A stretch of DNA of 40,387 nucleotides from Chlamydiota bacterium (GCA_903970125.1 CAJCHW010000068.1:1-40387), one strand, 5' to 3'; shown: positions 1 through 11,441, counted from the first letter of the stretch. Program-made: numbers and translations. The notes: generated by a model from the letters alone, not told the origin.

Positions 1-38
1 AGTCACTTTGACCAGCCGTAACTCGACGGGCCACAGCC

Positions 39-962
39 ATGGCTGACGTCGGCATCGCGGATCTTTTGGAGGCCGGGGTTCATTTCGGCCACCAGACACG
101 CCGCTGGAACCCCAAGATGCGACGCTTTCTGTTCGGAGAGCGCAATGGCATCTACTTGATCGATCTGATCAAGACCCAAGCATTGCTGCACAGCGCGCAG
201 GAGTTCGCCGCAGGCGTGGCCCGCCGCGGCGGCGTCGTGCTGTTCGTGGGCACCAAGAAGCAGGCGCGCGACGTCGTGGCCGAGGCCGCGAGCAACGCAG
301 ACATGCCCTACGTCAACCACCGCTGGCTGGGTGGTCTGCTGACCAACTTCCAGACGATCTCGCTGCGGATCAAGCGCTTGCACGAACTCGAGCGCTACGA
401 GCGTGAGGGTCAGCTCGCGCTGCTGCCGACCCAGGAGCGAATGGCCGCTCAAGCTGATCTGGCCAAGCTCCGCGCGAACCTCGGCGGCGTGACCAACATG
501 CAGCGCCTTCCCGATGCCGTCTTCGTGATCGACCTCGGCGCCGAGGAGATCGCCGTGCGTGAGGCCCAGCGGCTCCGTATCCCGCTGATCGGGCTGGTGG
601 ACACCAACTGCGACCCCGACGGAATTGACTACGTCATTCCCGGCAACGACGACGCTATTCGCTCGTGCGCGTTGATCACCAACGCCATCGGTGGGGTGGT
701 CTCCGAGGCGCGCGTGGCGTTCCGCGCCGAGGAGGAGCGCGCGCACCAGGAAGCCGAGGAAAAGGCCAAGCGTGAGGCCGACGAGCGCGCCGCCCGTGAG
801 GCCGAAGAGCAGGTCAAGCGTGAGGCCGAAGAGCAGGCCAAACGCGAGGCTGCGGCCGCTTCCGCCGCAGCGGCGCCGACCGCCGAGGCCGGCGAGGCGG
901 CCCCTGAGCGTCCCGCGCCACCGGCACCGGCACCGGCGGCGCCGCGAGCGAGGCCGGCATGA
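39..962 (+). CDS. rpsB: 30S ribosomal protein S2
   Basis: Ribosomal protein S2 of the small subunit, needed for S1 docking and mRNA binding. The N-terminus has the family hallmarks ([15 protein letters not shown], then [11 protein letters not shown]), and the body keeps FVGTKKQA, the [11 protein letters not shown] block and [13 protein letters not shown]. At 307 residues it is longer than usual (about 230-260). The extra part, roughly residues 230-307, is a highly charged helix made of near-identical KREAEEQ-type units, followed by an Ala/Pro-rich tail. ATG 39 is the natural family start. The stop overlaps the tsf start by 4 bases (ATGA), so the two genes are translationally coupled, as in most bacteria. 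The first 38 bases of the window are leader with nothing recognisable. Confidence 0.97.
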   Translation: MADVGIADLLEAGVHFGHQTRRWNPKMRRFLFGERNGIYLIDLIKTQALLHSAQEFAAGVARRGGVVLFVGTKKQARDVVAEAASNADMPYVNHRWLGGLLTNFQTISLRIKRLHELERYEREGQLALLPTQERMAAQADLAKLRANLGGVTNMQRLPDAVFVIDLGAEEIAVREAQRLRIPLIGLVDTNCDPDGIDYVIPGNDDAIRSCALITNAIGGVVSEARVAFRAEEERAHQEAEEKAKREADERAAREAEEQVKREAEEQAKREAAAASAAAAPTAEAGEAAPERPAPPAPAPAAPRARPA

Positions 963-1312
963 GCGCTATCGCCGCCGCCGACGTCAAGGCGCTACGGGAC
1001 CGCACGGGCGCAGGCATGATGGACTGCAAGCGGGCACTGGAAGAGGCCAGTGGCGACCTCGACGCAGCTGCGACCTGGCTGCGCGAGCAGGGGATAGCGG
1101 GCGCAGCCAAGCTGGCCGGTCGCGAGGCCTCCGAGGGTACCGTCCAGGGCTACATCCATCACAACGGACGGGTCGGTGTGCTCGTCGAGGTTGACTGCAA
1201 CACCGATTTCGTCGCACGCAACGACGAGTTCGTGGAGTTCGCCAAGGATGTTGCGGCGCACATCGCGGCGGCCGCTCCGCAGTACATCTCCGAGGAGGAG
1301 ATCCCGGCGTAG
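959..1312 (+). CDS. tsf: Elongation factor Ts, N-terminal part (ends at in-frame TAG)
   Basis: EF-Ts is the nucleotide exchange factor for EF-Tu. This 117-residue piece holds the UBA-like N-terminal module with its [12 protein letters not shown] signature and the first part of the core, including the EF-Tu-contacting CNTDFVARN segment. It ends after SEEEIPA at TAG 1310-1312, where homologues (for example Thermus EF-Ts, EIPAEE...) continue with Glu. The same reading frame then runs on for another 83 codons with the rest of EF-Ts. A single G-to-T change (GAG to TAG) explains the break. Either the gene is really split and reinitiates, or the amber is read through, or this is a sequencing or assembly error. 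tsf is normally essential, so complete loss is unlikely. Confidence 0.9.
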   Translation: MSAIAAADVKALRDRTGAGMMDCKRALEEASGDLDAAATWLREQGIAGAAKLAGREASEGTVQGYIHHNGRVGVLVEVDCNTDFVARNDEFVEFAKDVAAHIAAAAPQYISEEEIPA

Positions 1313-2958
<1,646 letters not shown>

Positions 2959-2985
2959 CGCGGCTCGCGCTACAAGTTCGAGTCG

Positions 2986-3663
2986 ATGACGAGCGAACCA
3001 TCACAAGCCCGTTACGTGGCCATCATCACCGATGGCAACGGCCGCTGGGCTCGCGCCCGGGGCCTGTCTGTGACCGAGGGTCACTCGGCCGGCGCCGACA
3101 CGGTCAGAGCGCGTCTGCGCGACGCCGTGGAGCTGGGAATCAAGGAGCTGACGGTGTACTCGTTTTCTACTGAGAACTGGGCGCGGCCAAGGGGCGAGGT
3201 CAACGCGCTGCTTGAGATGCTTGGGAAGCGCATCACTTCCGAAACGCCGGAGCTCGACCAGGAGGGGGTGCGGATCCGGTTCATCGGGCGCTCCGACGGG
3301 ATCTCCGACGGACTGCTCCAGAAGATGCGGTGGGCACAGGCGCAGACGGACACGAACACGCGCATCACCTTGTTCGTGGCGTTCAACTACGGCGGCAGGG
3401 CGGAGATCGTGGACGCCGCCCGCACCTTCACGGGCACCACCGAGGCGGAGTTTCGCCGGCACCTCTACGCGCCCGAGATGCACGATCCGGACCTGATCAT
3501 CCGCACCTCCGGCGAGTCAAGGCTGTCGAACTACCTGCTCTGGCAAGCCGCGTACTCCGAGCTGGTGGTGCGCGACGAGCTGTGGCCGGACTTCACGCGC
3601 GTGGCCCTGGAAGAGTCGCTCGCCGAGTTCGGTGCCCGCAAGCGCCGCTTCGGCGGACGATGA
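2986..3663 (+). CDS. uppS: Isoprenyl transferase (undecaprenyl diphosphate synthase family)
   Basis: A cis-prenyltransferase that condenses isopentenyl diphosphate into the long polyprenyl diphosphate used as lipid carrier in wall synthesis. Visible motifs are the catalytic TDGNGRWARARG near residues 16-27, GHSAGADTVR, SFSTENWARP, FVAFNYGGRAEI, and the substrate-binding RTSGESRLSNYLLWQ. At 225 residues it is slightly short because the N-terminus is trimmed. Its TGA overlaps the cdsA ATG (ATGA), so the two are coupled. The frr-uppS-cdsA-dxr order is widespread in bacteria. Confidence 0.94.
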   Translation: MTSEPSQARYVAIITDGNGRWARARGLSVTEGHSAGADTVRARLRDAVELGIKELTVYSFSTENWARPRGEVNALLEMLGKRITSETPELDQEGVRIRFIGRSDGISDGLLQKMRWAQAQTDTNTRITLFVAFNYGGRAEIVDAARTFTGTTEAEFRRHLYAPEMHDPDLIIRTSGESRLSNYLLWQAAYSELVVRDELWPDFTRVALEESLAEFGARKRRFGGR

Positions 3664-4487
3664 GCCAGGTTCGCGGCCAGCGCCATGCGCGCCGCAACCA
3701 ACGCTCGGAGGCGACGCAGCGAACGCTGACCGCGCTCCCCGCGATTGCCGTCGCGCTCGTCTTGGTGCTCTACGGCGGGCTCGTGTTCGCCGTCGGCCTC
3801 TTTGTCGTCGGGTGCGTGGCAATGCACGAGCTCTACAGCATGTATCCACGCGCCCACGCCGTCCGCCTCGGCGGCTTCGTGGCGCTTGGGGCGCTGTTGC
3901 TGGCGGCGTTGTACGGAGGCACCTACCAGGTGCTGCTCGTGACCGTCGCAATGTTGCCCGTCCTGTTCATGCTCACGGCCGCCCAGAAGCACCCCAGCGT
4001 CGGGGGTATGGGATTGACTCTCGTTGGAATCTGGTGGATCGGCTTGGCGCTCGCCACGGCCGTGCTGTTGCGGCGCCTACCTCATGGCGAGAACATCGTG
4101 ATCGATGTGCTCATCGGGACGTTTTTGGGCGACACCGGTGCCTACGTCGGCGGGCACCTCTTTGGCGAGCATGCGCTGGCGCCGCGGATTTCCCCGGGCA
4201 AGACCGTGGAGGGGCTTCTGATCGGCGGCCTCTGTGCCGTGGCCGGCGTGTGGCTCGCCGGGCGCTTTCAGCAGGCCTGGCTGACCACAGACCACGCGCT
4301 GATCCTGGGACTCGGCGTCGCCGTTGCCGGCCCACTCGGCGACCTCTTTGAGTCCTTTGTCAAGCGTCAAGCACACGTCAAGGACTCCGGGAAGCTGATG
4401 GGACCCCACGGCGGCATCCTCGACCGCCTAGACGCCGTCTTCTTTGCGATTGTTGTCGGGTACTACATTTGGAACGTGTATGCCTAA
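3660..4487 (+). CDS. cdsA: Phosphatidate cytidylyltransferase
   Basis: CdsA makes CDP-diacylglycerol from phosphatidate and CTP, the branch point of phospholipid synthesis, in the cytoplasmic membrane. The product is 275 residues with about seven or eight hydrophobic segments after a basic N-terminus. The family signature is intact near the C-terminus: SFVKRQAHVKDSG followed by GPHGGILDRLD. The start is ATG 3660, overlapping the uppS stop; longer upstream extensions in the frame run inside uppS and are not coding. The last bases overlap the dxr start by 8. Confidence 0.94.
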   Translation: MSQVRGQRHARRNQRSEATQRTLTALPAIAVALVLVLYGGLVFAVGLFVVGCVAMHELYSMYPRAHAVRLGGFVALGALLLAALYGGTYQVLLVTVAMLPVLFMLTAAQKHPSVGGMGLTLVGIWWIGLALATAVLLRRLPHGENIVIDVLIGTFLGDTGAYVGGHLFGEHALAPRISPGKTVEGLLIGGLCAVAGVWLAGRFQQAWLTTDHALILGLGVAVAGPLGDLFESFVKRQAHVKDSGKLMGPHGGILDRLDAVFFAIVVGYYIWNVYA

Positions 4488-5658
4488 GCGCCTGCTCATC
4501 CTCGGGTCCACCGGGTCAATTGGCACGCAGGCACTCGACATCGTCTCGCGCTCCGCCGAGCTTGAGGTCGTTGGGCTTTCGGCAGCGAACTCGTGGGAGC
4601 TGCTGGTCGAACAGGCCAGCACCCTCGGCGTCGGCCGGGTTGCACTTTCGGATGCGAGCGCAGCGGCGCGCGCCTCTGAGCAATGGATAGACGGGGAGGT
4701 GCTGACCGGTCCTGAGGGGCTGATCGAGCTTGTGGTCAGCTCCGGGGCAGACCTTGTGCTCAACGCGCTCGTCGGTTCAGCGGGCCTGGGCCCAACCGTG
4801 TCGGCCCTGGCCGAGGGCATCGACCTTGCGCTCGCCAACAAGGAGTCGCTGGTGGTTGGGGGCGAGCTTGTGGCCGCGCTCGCCGAGGCAACGGGAGCGC
4901 GGCTGATACCCGTGGACTCAGAGCACTCGGCGCTGCACCAGCTGATCGGCATCGAGGCAGCGCCTGTCGCGACAGGCGCGACACGCGCCGGTACGGTAGA
5001 TCGGCTTTTGCTGACCGCCTCCGGGGGACCCTTTCGCGGCCACACTGTCGAGCAGCTTCGGGACGTCACCGTGGCCCAGGCGCTCGTGCACCCCACCTGG
5101 AGTATGGGCGCGAAGATCACGGTCGACTCGGCCACGCTGATGAACAAAGGCCTTGAGCTGATCGAGGCGCACCACCTCTTCGGCTTCTCCTACGACCGCA
5201 TCGACGTGGTCGTGCATCCGCAGTCGATCATCCATGGGATGGTGACGCTGTGCGACGGGGCCGCCCTTGCCCACATGGGCTACCCGGACATGCGTGTGCC
5301 CATCGCCTACGCGCTGCACTACCCCGACCGCGTCGACGTACCCGTTCCCGCGCTGGACCTGGCCGCGATCGGGCAGCTTGACTTTGCGCCCGTGGACACG
5401 CAGGCGTTTGCATGCCTGGACCTCGCCCGTGCCGCCGCCCGCGCCGGCGGCACCGCACCATGCGTGCTCAACGCTGCCAACGAGGTCGCCGTCCATGCCT
5501 TTCTCTCAGAGCGCCTGCCTTTCCTAGGCATCGCAGCGGTAATCCAAGAGGCCCTCGATGAGCTCGGTTCACAACCGGTGCACTCCTTTGACGCGCTCTA
5601 TGACGCCGACCGCGAAGCCCGCAGGGTCACCGAGGAAGCCGTGCTCGCGAGGGCGTGA
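4480..5658 (+). CDS. dxr: 1-deoxy-D-xylulose-5-phosphate reductoisomerase
   Basis: Dxr converts DXP to MEP, the first committed step of the MEP isoprenoid pathway, and works in the same pathway as the ispG gene downstream. The protein begins MPKRLLILGSTGSIGTQ, the NADPH-binding Rossmann motif, at ATG 4480. It then shows LANKESLVVGG, PVDSEHSAL, the flexible loop TASGGPFRG, HPTWSMGAKITVDSATLMNKG with metal and substrate ligands, and a C-terminal LNAANEVAV motif. At 392 residues it has normal length. An alternative start at 4444 would only add residues encoded inside cdsA. In most relatives rseP follows directly; here an antisense two-gene module intervenes. Confidence 0.96.
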   Translation: MPKRLLILGSTGSIGTQALDIVSRSAELEVVGLSAANSWELLVEQASTLGVGRVALSDASAAARASEQWIDGEVLTGPEGLIELVVSSGADLVLNALVGSAGLGPTVSALAEGIDLALANKESLVVGGELVAALAEATGARLIPVDSEHSALHQLIGIEAAPVATGATRAGTVDRLLLTASGGPFRGHTVEQLRDVTVAQALVHPTWSMGAKITVDSATLMNKGLELIEAHHLFGFSYDRIDVVVHPQSIIHGMVTLCDGAALAHMGYPDMRVPIAYALHYPDRVDVPVPALDLAAIGQLDFAPVDTQAFACLDLARAAARAGGTAPCVLNAANEVAVHAFLSERLPFLGIAAVIQEALDELGSQPVHSFDALYDADREARRVTEEAVLARA

Positions 5659-5674
5659 GCCGGTAGCCGCGCGT

Positions 5675-6175
5675 TTAGAGCGTGCGCCGCTCTCGTGCGG
5701 CCTCAAGTCCGTCGATGTCGATCAGGTCCTGAGGCCTTCCGGCCGCCCGTTTCATCGCCAGGAGATCCTCGATCGATGCCACCCGTACGGACCTGTCGGC
5801 AAGCTCCATCGTCTCGGCCCGGTCTCGCAGGATGTGGTACTCCGGCGCGCCATCCGGGCTGCCGAGGAGGTCGAGCTCGCCGAGATCAGTCGTAAGGGTG
5901 AGGATCTGCACGGTTCGCAGCGTGCGGCCGTCCGGCACGAAGGGGAGGTCGTCGTCGATTCCTCGCAGACGCGCCCGCAGGCTCACCAGCACGACGCCGA
6001 GGCGATCGAGATTCTCGCGGTCGAGCGCGTAGGCGATGTCAAGGTCCCTAGTGAACCTGGGTAGCGCCTGCAACACGACCGCCACTCCACCGATGATCAC
6101 GAAGTCAACCAAGCCGTCGACCAGGGCGCGGAGCAGGCCGGCTGGCTGATAGGAGCCTTCAGGCGAGGTCGCCAC
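5675..6175 (-). CDS. Nucleotidyltransferase-fold protein, probable toxin-like partner of the HTH gene
   Basis: A 166-residue protein of the nucleotidyltransferase superfamily (AbiEii / DUF6036-like). The signature is the segment near residues 28-50: an IIGGVAVV turn followed by PRFTRDLDIAY, which gives the GG...D-x-D metal-binding pattern. A second acidic strand, GELDLLG, lies near residue 103. Proteins of this kind often pair with a small HTH or other antitoxin and adenylate or otherwise modify RNA or protein, but no substrate can be read from this sequence. It begins 17 bases before the end of the HTH gene, so the two form one operon read away from rseP. The end is 16 bases from the dxr stop, in a tail-to-tail arrangement. 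Confidence 0.7.
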   Translation of the reverse strand: MATSPEGSYQPAGLLRALVDGLVDFVIIGGVAVVLQALPRFTRDLDIAYALDRENLDRLGVVLVSLRARLRGIDDDLPFVPDGRTLRTVQILTLTTDLGELDLLGSPDGAPEYHILRDRAETMELADRSVRVASIEDLLAMKRAAGRPQDLIDIDGLEAARERRTL

Positions 6176-6497
6176 GAGCCGCGGCCCCCGCCTGCTGCAG
6201 TTCCCTGGCCCACGCGTGCATCTGTTCGAGCTGCTTTAGACGCTGTGCCGGCGACAGACGCAATTGGGTGGCGATCAACGATTTATCGACGGACCCGCGG
6301 ACTGGCTGGGAGGTGATGACGAGTTCGCGGCCGAGCGCGCGCAATGTGGTCTGGAGTGTGACAACCGTTGGATTGGCTCCGGGTCGCTCCAGCTTGGCAA
6401 CGGCAGCCTGGCTGACCCCGAGCCGGCGCGCCAACTGCGCCTGAGACAACCCGGCTCCCAGGCGGGCATCGCGCACGATCTGAGCTCCATTCTGCAT
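6159..6497 (-). CDS. XRE-type helix-turn-helix protein, probable antitoxin/autorepressor
   Basis: A 112-residue DNA-binding protein. The HTH occupies about residues 8-40 and has the classical shape ARLGAGLSQAQLARRLGVSQ followed by VAKLERPG. A second part, about residues 45-112, is helical and might bind the neighbouring nucleotidyltransferase. The start at ATG 6497 is preferred because the HTH begins just after it; the open frame extends upstream only through the rseP region. An inverted repeat lies 10 bases upstream and would allow autorepression, as is usual when the antitoxin gene comes first. It overlaps the partner gene by 17 bases. Confidence 0.75.
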   Translation of the reverse strand: MQNGAQIVRDARLGAGLSQAQLARRLGVSQAAVAKLERPGANPTVVTLQTTLRALGRELVITSQPVRGSVDKSLIATQLRLSPAQRLKQLEQMHAWARELQQAGAAARGDLA

Positions 6498-6507
6498 TCG
6501 CGCCAGT

Positions 6508-6523
6508 ATAACCCTTAGGTTAT
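6508..6523. promoter_or_regulatory. Inverted repeat, likely operator of the HTH/nucleotidyltransferase pair
   Basis: The perfect half-sites ATAACC and GGTTAT are separated by CTTA. The repeat lies 10 bases before the HTH gene start and contains TATAAC-like bases that could belong to a -10 box. Position and symmetry fit a dimeric XRE-type autorepressor. It is also about 75 bases upstream of rseP, so binding might affect that gene too. The assignment is inferred from the sequence only. Confidence 0.55.
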
Positions 6524-6596
6524 GGCGCCATGCAGCCGCCGACGCCGCCCGCCCAAGTGGCGGAAGCGGCTGCTGCGGCTGCCAAACTGGCTGGCA

Positions 6597-7706
6597 ATGA
6601 GTTGGGCACTCACGCTTCTGGGCATAGCTCTGTTGATCATCCTGCATGAGTTGGGACATTTTGCTGTGGCCAAGGCGGTCGGGATGCGGGTCGAGCGGTT
6701 CTCGCTCTTTTTTCCGCCGCGCCTCGCAGGTGTAAAGGTCGGGGAAACCGACTACGCCATAGGCACGATCCCTGCGGGCGGCTACGTCAAGATCACCGGG
6801 ATGACCTGGGATGAGGTCAAAAACCTCGATCTGCGGGTCGCGGTACACGCGTATTGTCTCCAGCCACCTTGGAAGCGCGTGGCCGTGATTCTTGCCGGAC
6901 CTGGCGTGAACCTTTTGATCGCGCTGGTGCTCTTCTGGGTCGTCCTCGTGTCAGGAAACCTCGATGGGGCAACTACGCTGTCCAATCTGAACCCGTCGAT
7001 CGAAACGCTGCGGTCGACAACATCGGTTGGCGCAGTGATCGAAAAGACGGCTGCCGTTGGAGTGCTCAAAGTCGGCGATCGGTTCATCTCGGTCGACGGG
7101 CAACCAGCGACCGTGAACGGGATCAGAAATGTGGTCGGTCGCGATCTGTGCGCTGGGCGACTCGTCTCCGGCTGCCACGCCCAAGAGCCGGTCAACATCG
7201 TGCTGCGTCGAGCCGGCCGCACGCTGGACGCATCTGTGTATCCGCAGTACGACGCCGCCGAGAAGCGCATGTTGATCGGTTTCGCCTTCGGTGCCACGGC
7301 CAAACGCTACGGTTCGGTTGCGGCTGTTGGGGTTGTCGGCCGCGAGGTGGCAAAGACGGCCGCAAGCATCGTGTCGGGACTGGAGAAAGCACTCACCAGC
7401 TCGCGTGCGCGGTCCGAACTCCACAGTATCGTCGGGATCACCGAAGTGGCGCACGAAGCCGTGGCCGGCGGGTGGGGTTTCGGATTTGTCGTGCTCGGCT
7501 TTGTGTCTCTTGCTCTGGCCGTGATCAACCTGTTTCCCTTTCTGCCGCTCGACGGTGGCCACGTGTTGTGGGCCGTCGCAGAGAAGGTGCGCGGACACCG
7601 CATCCCGATGGCTGCAATGGTCCGGTTCAGCTCGGTCGGCATGGTGTTGCTGCTGTTCCTGGTCTTCAACGGCTTTTACAACGATCTGACGCGCCTGGGC
7701 GCGTGA
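6597..7706 (+). CDS. rseP: Site-2 metalloprotease RseP/RasP family
   Basis: A membrane-embedded zinc protease that cuts transmembrane substrates such as anti-sigma factors. The first transmembrane helix carries the zinc motif HELGH at residues 17-21. A PDZ domain sits roughly at residues 140-230 (GAVIEK...LKVGDRFISVDG). The C-terminal membrane part holds the NLFPFLPLDGGH motif, supplying the third zinc ligand Asp. At 369 residues the size is normal. ATG 6597 is chosen because the helix with HELGH must be at the N-terminus; an open extension to 6522 is basic and unlike the family. Potential clients in the window are the membrane protein with a sigma4-like domain (14.9-15.9 kb) or unlinked anti-sigma factors. 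Confidence 0.93.
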   Translation: MSWALTLLGIALLIILHELGHFAVAKAVGMRVERFSLFFPPRLAGVKVGETDYAIGTIPAGGYVKITGMTWDEVKNLDLRVAVHAYCLQPPWKRVAVILAGPGVNLLIALVLFWVVLVSGNLDGATTLSNLNPSIETLRSTTSVGAVIEKTAAVGVLKVGDRFISVDGQPATVNGIRNVVGRDLCAGRLVSGCHAQEPVNIVLRRAGRTLDASVYPQYDAAEKRMLIGFAFGATAKRYGSVAAVGVVGREVAKTAASIVSGLEKALTSSRARSELHSIVGITEVAHEAVAGGWGFGFVVLGFVSLALAVINLFPFLPLDGGHVLWAVAEKVRGHRIPMAAMVRFSSVGMVLLLFLVFNGFYNDLTRLGA

Positions 7707-7742
7707 GCCCGGTACCGCGCCCGCGCCGTACAATCTCCTCAG

Positions 7743-9023
7743 ATGGCCTCTGAGAAGCAGATCCACGTCGGCGGTGTTCCAATCGGCGGTGGTGCCCCGG
7801 TCGCTGTGCAGACGATGACCAAGACCGAGACGGCCAACGTGGCTGCCACGATCGAGCAGATCGAGAAGGTCGCCGAGGTCGGAGCGGACATCGTCCGCGT
7901 GGCTGTGCCCCGCGACAAGGACGCCGCCGCGCTGCCGGAGATCCTTGCGCGCTCGCCGATCCCCGTGATCGCAGACATCCACTTCAACCACACGCTCGCG
8001 CTCAAAGCGATCGAGGCCGGGGCACATTGCGTGCGCCTGAACCCCGGCAACATCGGCGGACCGGAGAAGGTCGCCGAGGTCGTTGCCGCAGCCAAGGCAA
8101 AGGGGACGCCCCTGCGCATCGGCGTCAACTCCGGCTCCTTGCCGAAGCATCTGCTGGAGCTCGAGTTCGAGGACCCCGTCGAGGCGCTCGTTTTGGCCGC
8201 CGAGGAAGCGGTCGCGCTGATGGAGCGCCTGGACTTCACCAACTTCAAGGTGTCGATGAAGTCCACATCGGTGCCGAACACGATCGCGTCCAACCGCAAG
8301 CTCTCCGAGCGCATTCCCTATCCGCTGCATCTGGGCATCACCGAGGCCGGCACGAAGTGGTCGGGCTCGCTGAAGTCGGCAGTCGGCCTCGGCACGCTGC
8401 TCGCCGACAACATCGGCGACACCATCCGCATCTCGCTGTCCACCTTCCACGCCGAGGAGGAGGTCAAGGTCGCCTGGGAGATCCTCAAGGCACTGAAGCT
8501 GCGCGAGCGCGGCCCGGTGCTGATCGCCTGTCCGACGTGCGGACGACTGCAGTTCGACATGGACACGGTCGTCGCGGAAGTCGAGGAGCGCCTGCGCGCC
8601 TATGAGGACCCGATCGAGGTGTCGGTGCTGGGATGCGCTGTCAATGGCATCGGCGAGGCGCGCCATGCGGACTTCGGCATCACCGGCGCCAAGGACATGG
8701 GCATGATCTACTCCAAGGGCGAGCCGTTGAAGAAGGTCCCGACCGAGGCACTCGTGGACGAGCTCTTCAAGGAGATCGACCGCTATTACGCCGCCGGCAA
8801 GACGGTGCAGCGCGACGAGAGCGACGCGGCCGCGGCGCGGGAGTGGCTTGCCGCCAACGAGGACGCAACTGCGATGACCCCGGAGCGCATAGCGGCGCTT
8901 GAGGCCGCCGCCGCGCACGAGGATCAAGCCGCCGAGGAGGTACTCGACTCGATGCTCACCGTCGGCGCCGGCCCCACTGCCGGTGGCTCCCCCGTCGCCG
9001 GGCGGCGCTTCAGCAGGCGCTGA
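7743..9023 (+). CDS. ispG: 4-hydroxy-3-methylbut-2-en-1-yl diphosphate synthase (IspG/GcpE)
   Basis: IspG carries out the penultimate MEP-pathway step with a [4Fe-4S] cluster. The TIM-barrel half shows [31 protein letters not shown] and LHLGITEAG. The cluster half shows ACPTCGR and [11 protein letters not shown], which hold the three cysteine ligands. About 60 acidic and Ala-rich residues follow the normal end, giving 426 residues in total; this tail is probably disordered. The stop overlaps the convergent sodA stop by 14 bases, so the two transcripts must run into each other. Confidence 0.96.
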   Translation: MASEKQIHVGGVPIGGGAPVAVQTMTKTETANVAATIEQIEKVAEVGADIVRVAVPRDKDAAALPEILARSPIPVIADIHFNHTLALKAIEAGAHCVRLNPGNIGGPEKVAEVVAAAKAKGTPLRIGVNSGSLPKHLLELEFEDPVEALVLAAEEAVALMERLDFTNFKVSMKSTSVPNTIASNRKLSERIPYPLHLGITEAGTKWSGSLKSAVGLGTLLADNIGDTIRISLSTFHAEEEVKVAWEILKALKLRERGPVLIACPTCGRLQFDMDTVVAEVEERLRAYEDPIEVSVLGCAVNGIGEARHADFGITGAKDMGMIYSKGEPLKKVPTEALVDELFKEIDRYYAAGKTVQRDESDAAAAREWLAANEDATAMTPERIAALEAAAAHEDQAAEEVLDSMLTVGAGPTAGGSPVAGRRFSRR

Positions 9024-9612
9024 AGCGCTCGGCCACCTTGGCCCAGCTGACGGTGTTCCACCAAGCGTCGAGGTAGTCCGGGCGGCGGTTTTGGTACTGC
9101 AGGTAATAGGCGTGCTCCCACACGTCCACGCCGAGCAGCGGCGTCTTTGAGTCCGAGATCGGCGCGTCCTGGTTGGGCGTCGAGACCACCGCAAGGCCCG
9201 TGCCGTCATGCACCAGCCACGCCCAGCCGGAACCAAACTGGCCGATCCCGGCAGCCTTCACCTTGCCCTTGAAATCCTCGAAGGAGCCGAAGGCCGATGC
9301 GATCGCGCTTGCGAGCGCGCCGTCGGGCTCGCCGCCGCCGCCAGGGGCCATGGTCTCCCAGAAGAGCGTGTGGTTGTAGTGACCGCCGGCGTTGTTCTTG
9401 ACCTTGGCGCGAACGCCGTCCGGTAGCTCCGCGAGCCGCGTCAGCACCTCCTCGACAGGCGCGTCGGCCAGTGCCGTGCCCTCGAGGCCTGCGTTGGCGT
9501 TGTCGACATAGGCCTGGTGATGCTTGTCGTGGTGGACTTCCATCGTCTTGGTGTCGATGTACGGCTCAAGCGCGTCGTAGGGGTATGGCAGCGGTGGCAG
9601 TGTGTAGGCCAT
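9010..9612 (-). CDS. sodA: Superoxide dismutase (Fe/Mn family)
   Basis: Converts superoxide to hydrogen peroxide and oxygen in the cytoplasm. All four metal ligands are visible: the His in the [15 protein letters not shown] helix, the His in [13 protein letters not shown], and the Asp and His in [12 protein letters not shown]. The GSGWAWLV motif is present. At 200 residues it is a standard size. AAGGAG lies 6 bases from the ATG and supports the start. Whether it uses iron or manganese cannot be told from sequence alone. The gene is convergent with ispG (14-base overlap) and divergent from proS. Confidence 0.95.
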   Translation of the reverse strand: MAYTLPPLPYPYDALEPYIDTKTMEVHHDKHHQAYVDNANAGLEGTALADAPVEEVLTRLAELPDGVRAKVKNNAGGHYNHTLFWETMAPGGGGEPDGALASAIASAFGSFEDFKGKVKAAGIGQFGSGWAWLVHDGTGLAVVSTPNQDAPISDSKTPLLGVDVWEHAYYLQYQNRRPDYLDAWWNTVSWAKVAERFSAC

Positions 9613-9731
9613 CTCGGGCTCCTTCTCTGGATTCGTCGCAGTTGGGGTGTGCGCGGTTGTTCTATCAGAGCCGGCAACACGCCCTGACTGGCACGGGGGA
9701 GATGGGCCGCGTAGGCTTAGCGCACAGCGCC

Positions 9732-11441
9732 ATGACTCGCCTCTCGCAATACCTGTTGCCCACCGAGAAGGAGGCCCCAGCTGACGCTGAGGCGATTTCG
9801 CACAAGCTGATGGTGCGTGCGGGACTGATCCGCCAGGTCGGTGCCGGGATGTGGACCTGGCTGCCTGCCGGCTGGCGCGTGCACCAGCGAACCGTCTCGA
9901 TCATCCGCGAGGAGATGGACCGGATCGGCGGTCAGGAGCTTTTGATGCCCGTGCTGCAGCCGGCTGATCCCTGGCGCAAGACCGGCCGGCTGGCGATCGA
10001 TGAGCTCTTCAAGCTGCTCGACCGCAAGGGCTCAGAGCTTGTGCTCGCAATGACCCACGAGGAGATCGTCACCGAACATGTGGCACGGGTGGTCCGTTCC
10101 TATCGCGACCTGCCGTTGATCCTTTACCAGTTTCAGATCAAGGAGCGCGACGAGCCGCGACCCCGCGCAGGTGTCTTGCGCACACGCGAGTTCATCATGA
10201 AGGACTCCTACAGCTTCGATCGCGACGCTGCGGGAATGGAGGAGCGCTACGAGGCACATGCGGCCGCCTATGACCGCATAATGGACCGCACGGGTTTGCG
10301 CTACTACCGCGTGGAGTCAGACGTGGGCATGATGGGTGGCCTTGGCGCGCATGAGTACATGGCGCCCTGCCCGGCGGGAGAGAACGAGATTGCTCTGGCA
10401 CCCGGGTATGCCGCCAACGTGGAGGTGGCAAGCGCCGACGCGGCGTTCGTGGTGCTGGAAGACGAGCCCGCCGCCGCCGAACGGATCGCCACACCCGGAC
10501 TGACCACTGTGGCCGAGGTCTCGGGGTCGCTGTCAGTGCCTGCGGGCGCGCTGCTGAAGGCCTACCCAGTCGTGCCCGCAGACGCTGCGGGCAAGCTCGT
10601 GCTCGTGCTCGTGCGCGGCGATCATCGCGTCAACGAGATCAAGCTTGCAAACGCGCTGGGCACGGCCAGCAGGCCGGCGCATGCCGAGGAGATCGCGGCC
10701 AAGCTCGGCCCCCCAGGGTTCATCGGGCCCGTGGGGCTTGACGGGCGCGTCGAAATCCTGCTCGACGCCGCGGTGGCCGATGGGGCCTATGTCACGGGCG
10801 CAAACGAGCCCGACTGCCACCTGCGCGGGGTGGTGCCGGGACGTGACTTCAAGTTCACACGCGTGGACGTGCGCACCGTGCAGGCCGGCGACACTGTTGG
10901 CGGGCAGGCGATAACGATCGAGCCCGCGATCGAGGTTGGCAACATCTTCAAGCTGGGCACACGCTACTCAGAGCCCCTCCAGGCCTCGTATCTCGATGAG
11001 ACCGGCGCGGCGCTGCCGATATGGATGGGCTCTTACGGGATCGGCCCTGCGCGCATCGTCGCCGCTGCTGTGGAGCAGTACGCAGACGACCACGGCATCT
11101 CCTGGCCGCGCGCGCTGGCACCCTTTGCGGTGCACCTCGTAGGCATCGGGAAGGCCGACACGCCTGAGCGCGGGGCCGCCGAGGAGCTCTATGAAAACCT
11201 GCTCGCCGGCGGAATCGAGGTGCTCTACGACGACCGCGATGTGGGGCCCGGCGAGAAGTTCGCCGACGCCGAGCTGCTCGGCTGTCCGCTGCGGCTGACC
11301 GTCGGTGCGCGCGCGCTGAAGACGGGGGACGTCGAGGTCCAGCTTCGTCGTGGGCTGCGATCGGCAGCCGGCCTACCGCTCGACCACGACGTGGCCGACC
11401 TGACCCAGGCCCTCGATGACCTCTGGCGGAGCCTGCCATAG
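9732..11441 (+). CDS. proS: Prolyl-tRNA synthetase (bacterial type with editing insert)
   Basis: Charges tRNA-Pro. The N-terminus [20 protein letters not shown] matches the bacterial-type enzyme, which is why ATG 9732 is preferred to starts further upstream that only add untypical residues. Class II motifs are visible: the GWRVHQR region, the [24 protein letters not shown] motif 2 block, and [13 protein letters not shown] motif 3. Between them lies the YbaK-like editing domain (about residues 230-380) that removes mischarged alanine. The C-terminal anticodon-binding domain follows. Total 569 residues, normal for the class. It is joined to the next gene by an ATAG overlap. Confidence 0.95.
   Translation: MTRLSQYLLPTEKEAPADAEAISHKLMVRAGLIRQVGAGMWTWLPAGWRVHQRTVSIIREEMDRIGGQELLMPVLQPADPWRKTGRLAIDELFKLLDRKGSELVLAMTHEEIVTEHVARVVRSYRDLPLILYQFQIKERDEPRPRAGVLRTREFIMKDSYSFDRDAAGMEERYEAHAAAYDRIMDRTGLRYYRVESDVGMMGGLGAHEYMAPCPAGENEIALAPGYAANVEVASADAAFVVLEDEPAAAERIATPGLTTVAEVSGSLSVPAGALLKAYPVVPADAAGKLVLVLVRGDHRVNEIKLANALGTASRPAHAEEIAAKLGPPGFIGPVGLDGRVEILLDAAVADGAYVTGANEPDCHLRGVVPGRDFKFTRVDVRTVQAGDTVGGQAITIEPAIEVGNIFKLGTRYSEPLQASYLDETGAALPIWMGSYGIGPARIVAAAVEQYADDHGISWPRALAPFAVHLVGIGKADTPERGAAEELYENLLAGGIEVLYDDRDVGPGEKFADAELLGCPLRLTVGARALKTGDVEVQLRRGLRSAAGLPLDHDVADLTQALDDLWRSLP

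Noticed and set aside
6951-9236. 761-residue minus-strand frame opposite rseP/ispG/sodA
   Set aside because: It runs antisense to well-identified genes; long antisense frames are expected at this GC content.
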